From Streptomyces sp. ISL-12 (GTDB lineage: Bacteria > Actinomycetota > Actinomycetes > Streptomycetales > Streptomycetaceae), in assembly GCF_018614415.1 (NCBI RefSeq), contig NZ_JAGGOO010000033.1, forward strand, positions 1-64,000: a stretch of DNA of 64,000 nucleotides. The letters are read 5' to 3'. Below are positions 60,001 to 64,000 of the stretch, one piece after another; position 1 is the first letter of the stretch, and the number at the start of each line of letters is the position of its first letter. The position numbers and the translations under genes are program-made. Below the pieces are notes generated by a model, which saw nothing but the letters and a program-made list of their open reading frames with translations, was not told the origin of the DNA and made no database searches.

Positions 60001-61667
60001 ACCCGTACGAGTACGCCGCCACCCACGGCCCCCGGGCCGGCGACCGGCTCCGCCTCGGCGACTCGGGGCTGGTGATCCGGGTGGAGGCCGACGCGCAGCG
60101 GTACGGCGACGAGTTCCTGGCCGGGTTCGGCAAGACCGCCCGCGACGGACTGCACCTGAAGGCCGCCGCCGTCCGCGACACCTGCGACGTCGTGATCAGC
60201 AACGTCGTCGTGATCGACGCGGCACAGGGCATCCGGAAGGTGTCCATCGGCATCCGCGGGGGCCGGATCAGCGGCATCGGCCGGGCCGGGAACCCCGACA
60301 CCCTCGACGGTGTGGACGTCGTCGTCGGCACCGGCACGACCATCGTCTCCGGCGAGGGACTCATCGCCACCGCCGGCGCCGTCGACACCCACGTCCACCT
60401 GCTCTCCCCGCGCGTCATGGAGGCGTCGCTCGCGTCCGGCGTCACCACGATCATCGGGCAGGAGTTCGGGCCGGTGTGGGGCGTCGGCGTCAACTCGCCC
60501 TGGGCGCTGCGGCACGCCTTCGCGGCGTTCGACGCCTGGCCGGTGAACATCGGCTTCCTGGCCCGCGGCTCCTCCTCCCACCCGGCGCCGCTCACCGAGG
60601 CACTCGCCGCGGGCGGCGCCTCCGGCTTCAAGGTCCACGAGGACATGGGCGCCCACACCCGCGCCCTGGACACCGCGCTGCGCGTCGCCGAGGAGCACGA
60701 CGTCCAGGTCGCCCTGCACAGCGACGGCCTGAACGAGTGCCTGTCCGTGGAGGACACGCTCAGGGTGCTGGAAGGCCGCACCGTCCACGCCTTCCACATC
60801 GAGGGCTGCGGCGGCGGACACGTCCCCAACGTCCTGAAGATGGCCGGCGTCCCGAACGTCATCGGCTCCTCCACCAACCCCACCCTGCCCTTCGGCCGGG
60901 ACGCGGTCGCCGAGCACTACGGCATGATCGTCTCCGTCCACGACCTCAAGACCGACCTGCCGGGCGACGCCGCGATGGCCCGCGACCGCATCCGCGCCTC
61001 GACGATGGGCGCCGAGGACGTGCTGCACGACCTGGGCGCGATCGGCATCACCTCCTCCGACGCGCAGGGCATGGGCCGGGCCGGCGAGACGGTCCGCCGT
61101 ACCTTCGCGATGGCCGGGAAGATGAAGGCCGAGTGCGGTGCGGACGGCGACGACGACAACGAGCGCGTCCTGCGGTACATCGCCAAGCTGACCATCAACC
61201 CGGCGATCGCCCACGGCCTCGCCCACGAGGTCGGCTCGATCGAGACCGGCAAACTCGCCGACCTCGTGCTGTGGCGCCCGGAGTACTTCGGCGCCAAACC
61301 GCAGCTCGTCCTCAAGTCCGGCTTCCCGGCGTACGGCGTCACCGGCGACCCCAACGCGGCCACCGACACCTGCGAACCCCTCGTCCTGGGCCCGCAGTTC
61401 GGCGCCCACGGCGCCACGCCCGCCGAACTGTCCGTGGCCTTCGTCGCGCCGCCCGCCCTCGACCAGGGCAACGACACCATGCCCACCCGCCGGCGCCGGG
61501 TCGCCGTACGCGGCACCCGCGGCATCGGCCCCGCCGACCTGCGCCTGAACACCCGTACCGGACAGGTCGACGTCGACCAGCGCACCGGCCTGGTCACCCT
61601 CGACGGCGACCCGGTCCGCTCGGCACCGGCCGATTCCGTCTCCCTCAACCGCCTGTACTTCCTCTAG
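59997..61667 (+). CDS. ureC: Urease-like alpha (catalytic) subunit
   Basis: A 556-residue dinickel amidohydrolase. All metal ligands of urease are kept: His132 and His134 (DTHVHLL), the Lys212 that would be carbamylated (GFKVHED), His214, His241 (VALHSD), His267 (FHIEGCGGGH) and Asp355 (TSSDAQGMGR). Catalytic His315 and Arg331 also align without gaps. Pocket residues differ from Klebsiella/Sporosarcina urease: flap Cys319 is Val314, the next His is Asp316, Trp of HEDWG is Met217, and Ala of SQAMGR is Gly358. No ureD, E, F or G is nearby. It may hydrolyse urea or, by inference, a larger ureido compound such as N-carbamoylputrescine. Confidence 0.9.
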   Translation: MNPYEYAATHGPRAGDRLRLGDSGLVIRVEADAQRYGDEFLAGFGKTARDGLHLKAAAVRDTCDVVISNVVVIDAAQGIRKVSIGIRGGRISGIGRAGNPDTLDGVDVVVGTGTTIVSGEGLIATAGAVDTHVHLLSPRVMEASLASGVTTIIGQEFGPVWGVGVNSPWALRHAFAAFDAWPVNIGFLARGSSSHPAPLTEALAAGGASGFKVHEDMGAHTRALDTALRVAEEHDVQVALHSDGLNECLSVEDTLRVLEGRTVHAFHIEGCGGGHVPNVLKMAGVPNVIGSSTNPTLPFGRDAVAEHYGMIVSVHDLKTDLPGDAAMARDRIRASTMGAEDVLHDLGAIGITSSDAQGMGRAGETVRRTFAMAGKMKAECGADGDDDNERVLRYIAKLTINPAIAHGLAHEVGSIETGKLADLVLWRPEYFGAKPQLVLKSGFPAYGVTGDPNAATDTCEPLVLGPQFGAHGATPAELSVAFVAPPALDQGNDTMPTRRRRVAVRGTRGIGPADLRLNTRTGQVDVDQRTGLVTLDGDPVRSAPADSVSLNRLYFL

Positions 61668-61675
61668 GACCGCCG

Positions 61676-62695
61676 ATGACCTTCCGCATGCCCCCCGAAT
61701 GGGCCCCGCACGAACGCACCTGGATGGCGTGGCCCGGCCCCAACCCGACGTTCGGTGACGCCGCCGAGCTGGCCGGGGCCCGCGCCGCCTGGGCGTCGGT
61801 GGCCCGTGCCGTACGCCGCTTCGAACCGGTGACGATGGTGCACGGCCCCGGCCAGGGCGAGGGGGCGCGCGAACTGCTCGGCCCCGGCATCGACCTGGTC
61901 GAACGCCCCCTGGACGACGCGTGGATGCGCGACATCGGCCCGACCTTCGTCACCGACGGGACGGGCGGGCTGGCCGCCGTGGACTGGGTGTTCAACGGCT
62001 GGGGCGCCCAGGACTGGGCCCGCTGGGACCACGACCGCGACATCGCCCGCCAGGTCGCCGGGCTGGCCGGGGCACCGGTCCTGAGCAGCACGCTCGTCAA
62101 CGAGGGCGGCGCGATCCACGTCGACGGCGAGGGCACGGTCCTGCTGACCGACACCGTCCAGCTCGGCGCCGGCCGCAACCCCGGCTGGACCCGCGCCGAG
62201 GTCGAGGCGGAGATCCACGCCAAGCTCGGCACCAGCAAGGCGATCTGGCTCCCGCACGGCCTGACCGCCGACTACGGCACCTACGGCACCCAGGGCCACG
62301 TCGACATCGTCGCGGCCTTCGCCCGGCCGGGCACCGTCCTCGTCCACACCCAGCGCGACCCGGCCCACCCCGACCACGCCCGCTCGCGGACCCACCTGGA
62401 GACACTGCGCGGCCGGACCGACGCGCGAGGCCGCCGCCTGGAGGTCGTCGAGGTCCCCGCCCCGGCCGTCCTCAAGGACGAGAACGGCGACTGGGTCGAC
62501 TACTCGTACATCAACCACTACCTGTGCAACGGCGGCGTGGTCCTCTGCGCCTTCGACGACCCGAACGACGCACCCGCCGCGGACCTCTTCCGCCGCCTGT
62601 TCCCCGAACGCACGGTGACACAGGTGGACGCCCGTACGATCTTCGCGAACGGTGGAGGCATCCACTGCGTCACGCAACAGCAGCCGAGGGTCTGA
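61676..62695 (+). CDS. aguA: Agmatine deiminase
   Basis: Hydrolyses agmatine to N-carbamoylputrescine and ammonia. It has 339 residues from ATG 61676, 8 nt after the urease-like alpha gene. Peptidyl-arginine-deiminase-fold signatures are clear: MPPEWAPHERTWMAWP, DDAWMRDIGPTFV, VLSSTLVNEGGAIHVDGEGT, GHVDIVAAFARPGTV and the catalytic Cys331 in NGGGIHCVTQQQP. Asp/Glu/His pocket residues of the family are present. It is in one operon with the urease-like genes and a TetR gene, which links the operon to arginine/agmatine or polyamine use. Confidence 0.93.
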   Translation: MTFRMPPEWAPHERTWMAWPGPNPTFGDAAELAGARAAWASVARAVRRFEPVTMVHGPGQGEGARELLGPGIDLVERPLDDAWMRDIGPTFVTDGTGGLAAVDWVFNGWGAQDWARWDHDRDIARQVAGLAGAPVLSSTLVNEGGAIHVDGEGTVLLTDTVQLGAGRNPGWTRAEVEAEIHAKLGTSKAIWLPHGLTADYGTYGTQGHVDIVAAFARPGTVLVHTQRDPAHPDHARSRTHLETLRGRTDARGRRLEVVEVPAPAVLKDENGDWVDYSYINHYLCNGGVVLCAFDDPNDAPAADLFRRLFPERTVTQVDARTIFANGGGIHCVTQQQPRV

Positions 62696-62713
62696 CGGAG
62701 CGAGGAGTCGGGG

Positions 62714-63346
62714 ATGGCAGGGGCGGCAGGCGCTGCAGGCGCGGCCAGGGCGCGGAAGAACGCCCCGCCGCGCGAGGACGTCCTCGCCACCGCCATGGAG
62801 ATGATCGCCGCACGCGGCCTGGAGAAACTGACCATGGCGGCGCTCGGCCGCGAGGTCGGCATGAGCAGCGGCCACCTCCTCTACTACTTCCGCACCAAGG
62901 ACGAACTGCTGCTGCGCACCCTGGAGTGGAGCGAGGGCCGCCTCGGCGCCGAGCGTGCCCGGCTGCTCGCCGCGTCCGGCCCGGCCCGCGCACGCCTCGA
63001 CGCCTATGTGGAGCTGTACCTCCCCGACGGCCACCGCGACCCGCACTGGACGCTGTGGCTGGAGGTGTGGAACCGCTCGCAGAACGCCGCCGCCGACTCG
63101 GACGCCCGCGACCGGCAGGCCGCCATCGAGGGCGCCTGGCACCGCGACCTGGCCGCCCTGCTGGCGGAGGGCGTCTCGCGGGGCGAGTTCCGCGCCGTCG
63201 ACCCCGACCGGTTCGCCACCCGCCTGCGCGCCCTGCTGGACGGCTTCGCCATCAACGTGGCGATCGGCCTGCGGGGGAGCGGGAGGGCGGAGGCCCTCGG
63301 CCACGTACGGGAGTTCCTGGCCGAGGGCCTGCTCGCGGACGTCTGA
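62714..63346 (+). CDS. TetR-family regulator (BetI-like) of the urease-like/agmatine operon
   Basis: A 210-residue regulator, 18 nt after aguA and so in the same operon. An Ala-rich start (MAGAAGAAGAARARKNAPP) precedes the TetR helix-turn-helix LTMAALGREVGMSSGHLLYYFRTKDELL (residues ~40-65). The C-terminal half (WTLWLEVWNRSQ...LLDGFAINVAIG) is the TetR_C_6/BetI type. It probably represses the operon through the TTAGAG/CTCTAA palindrome at 59272-59288, with agmatine, N-carbamoylputrescine or a polyamine as inducer; this is inference from position. Confidence 0.88.
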   Translation: MAGAAGAAGAARARKNAPPREDVLATAMEMIAARGLEKLTMAALGREVGMSSGHLLYYFRTKDELLLRTLEWSEGRLGAERARLLAASGPARARLDAYVELYLPDGHRDPHWTLWLEVWNRSQNAAADSDARDRQAAIEGAWHRDLAALLAEGVSRGEFRAVDPDRFATRLRALLDGFAINVAIGLRGSGRAEALGHVREFLAEGLLADV

Positions 63347-63468
63347 TCTCGCGTCCGGGTTGTACGCAATACGGGTGATTGACCCCGGGTCGTGCGATGC
63401 GTTTGGCTGCTGGGCAGCCCTCGGCGCGGGGCCGGGGGAGCGAAGCCCACAGGGCAACGGGGGGAATC

Positions 63469-64000
63469 GTGCGCAGAAGAACGTGCGGGGTGTCCGTCGC
63501 GGTACTCGCGGGGATCATGGTCGCGACCTCGACCTCGACCTCCGCCTCGGCGGCACCGGCGCCGGGCACCGAGCGGGTCACGCTGACGGCGGCGGGCGAG
63601 CAGGCCGACGGCGACGCCCACGGACCGGAGGTCAGCGCCGACGGACGGTTCGCGGTCTTCTCGGCGTACGCCGGGAACCTGGTGCCCGGCGACACCAACG
63701 GGCACGGGGACGTGTTCGTACGTCACCTGCGCACGGGAACCGTCGAGCGGGTCAGCGTCGGGGCGGGCGGCGCACAGGCCGACGGGGAGTCCTCGGCCCT
63801 CGGCATCAGCGCCGACGGCCGCTACGTCCTGTTCCGCTCCAACGCCCGGAACCTGGTCGCCTGGGACACCCCGCCCACCGACGACATCTACCTCCACGAC
63901 CGCCGCACCCACCGCACCGAGCGGATCAGCGTGGCCCCCGACGGGGGATCGGCCCTCGCGGGCGGCGCCGCCCTGTCCGCCGACGCCCGGTACGTCGCCT
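63469..64000 (+). CDS. Secreted TolB-like/PD40 beta-propeller protein (3' end outside the window)
   Basis: The frame starts at GTG 63469 behind GGGGGGAAT and stays open to base 64000 (177 codons). The N-terminus MRRRTCGVSVAVLAGIMVA then a Thr/Ser/Ala-rich stretch is a Sec-type signal cleaved near ASAAPAPG. The rest is a repeat of about 50 residues: VSADGRFAVFSAYAGNLVPGD, DVFVRHLRTGTVERVSV, then ISADGRYVLFRSNARNLV, DIYLHDRRTHRTERISV, typical of WD40-like PD40 propeller blades. It is probably an extracellular binding protein of unknown ligand. 122 nt of non-coding sequence separates it from the TetR gene. Confidence 0.85.
   Translation, partial: MRRRTCGVSVAVLAGIMVATSTSTSASAAPAPGTERVTLTAAGEQADGDAHGPEVSADGRFAVFSAYAGNLVPGDTNGHGDVFVRHLRTGTVERVSVGAGGAQADGESSALGISADGRYVLFRSNARNLVAWDTPPTDDIYLHDRRTHRTERISVAPDGGSALAGGAALSADARYVA

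Noticed and set aside
59305..61667. Plain call of this pair as the genome's functional urease
   Set aside because: Family membership is certain, but accessory genes are absent and pocket residues differ, so urea as the substrate is not assumed.

Overview
The window is a stretch of Streptomyces chromosome. The evidence is very high G+C with strong third-position G/C bias, many GTG starts, start codons placed 6-7 nt after -10-like hexamers, GC-rich hairpin terminators, no in-frame TTA codon that I could find, and a gene order (glyA-gcvHT, opp, mnmA, ligA, rmdB, gatCAB, ilvBNC, serA, leuB, ilvE) that I recall from the core of the S. coelicolor chromosome. I see no prophage, IS element, CRISPR array, rRNA or tRNA. 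This is conserved core chromosome with a few lineage-specific small genes.

Layout. 1-2.8 kb: glycine cleavage/C1 genes gcvT-gcvH-glyA (minus; glyA runs off the left edge) behind a tandem glycine riboswitch. 3-5.4 kb: a P-loop ATPase and two SseB-like paralogues. 5.8-12.1 kb: a five-gene peptide ABC transporter with an intercistronic hairpin after the binding-protein gene. 12.2-24.5 kb: small operons and single genes (TRIC-like channel, thioesterase-like protein, low-complexity lipoprotein, TetR with small membrane proteins, cysteine desulfurase and MnmA, amidase, hydrolase, LOG-like protein, SDR, MetE-like protein, LigA). 24.8-31.8 kb: a c-di-GMP enzyme (RmdB type), a TetR with clear operators, and gatC-gatA-(small membrane gene)-gatB. 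32-39 kb: MMPL exporter, acetyltransferase, membrane protein, sugar-dehydrogenase lipoprotein, aldo/keto reductase, D-hydroxyacid dehydrogenase. 39.3-42.8 kb: a putative His-rich peptide gene coupled to a large membrane GGDEF/degenerate-EAL protein. 42.8-48.4 kb: ilvBNC with a leader-peptide attenuator, then serA. 48.5-54.7 kb: MFS exporter with divergent TetR, and a PucR-type regulator divergent from proline catabolism genes. 55-59.2 kb: Tat-type phosphatase lipoprotein, leuB, ilvE. 59.3-63.3 kb: a urease-like gamma-beta fusion, a urease-like alpha subunit, agmatine deiminase and TetR. 63.5-64 kb: the start of a secreted beta-propeller-like protein.

How it fits together. Most of the window is nitrogen and amino-acid metabolism: glycine cleavage, branched-chain amino-acid synthesis, serine synthesis, proline oxidation, peptide uptake and Gln-tRNA amidation. 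The most interesting candidate for an undescribed system is the urease-like/agmatine-deiminase operon. Its alpha subunit keeps every metal ligand and the catalytic His of urease but has changed pocket residues (flap Cys to Val, neighbouring His to Asp, Trp to Met, Ala to Gly). No urease accessory gene lies nearby, and the next gene makes N-carbamoylputrescine, itself a substituted urea. I infer a possible ureido-hydrolase acting on N-carbamoylputrescine rather than urea. The second candidate is the His-rich ORF coupled to the degenerate c-di-GMP protein.
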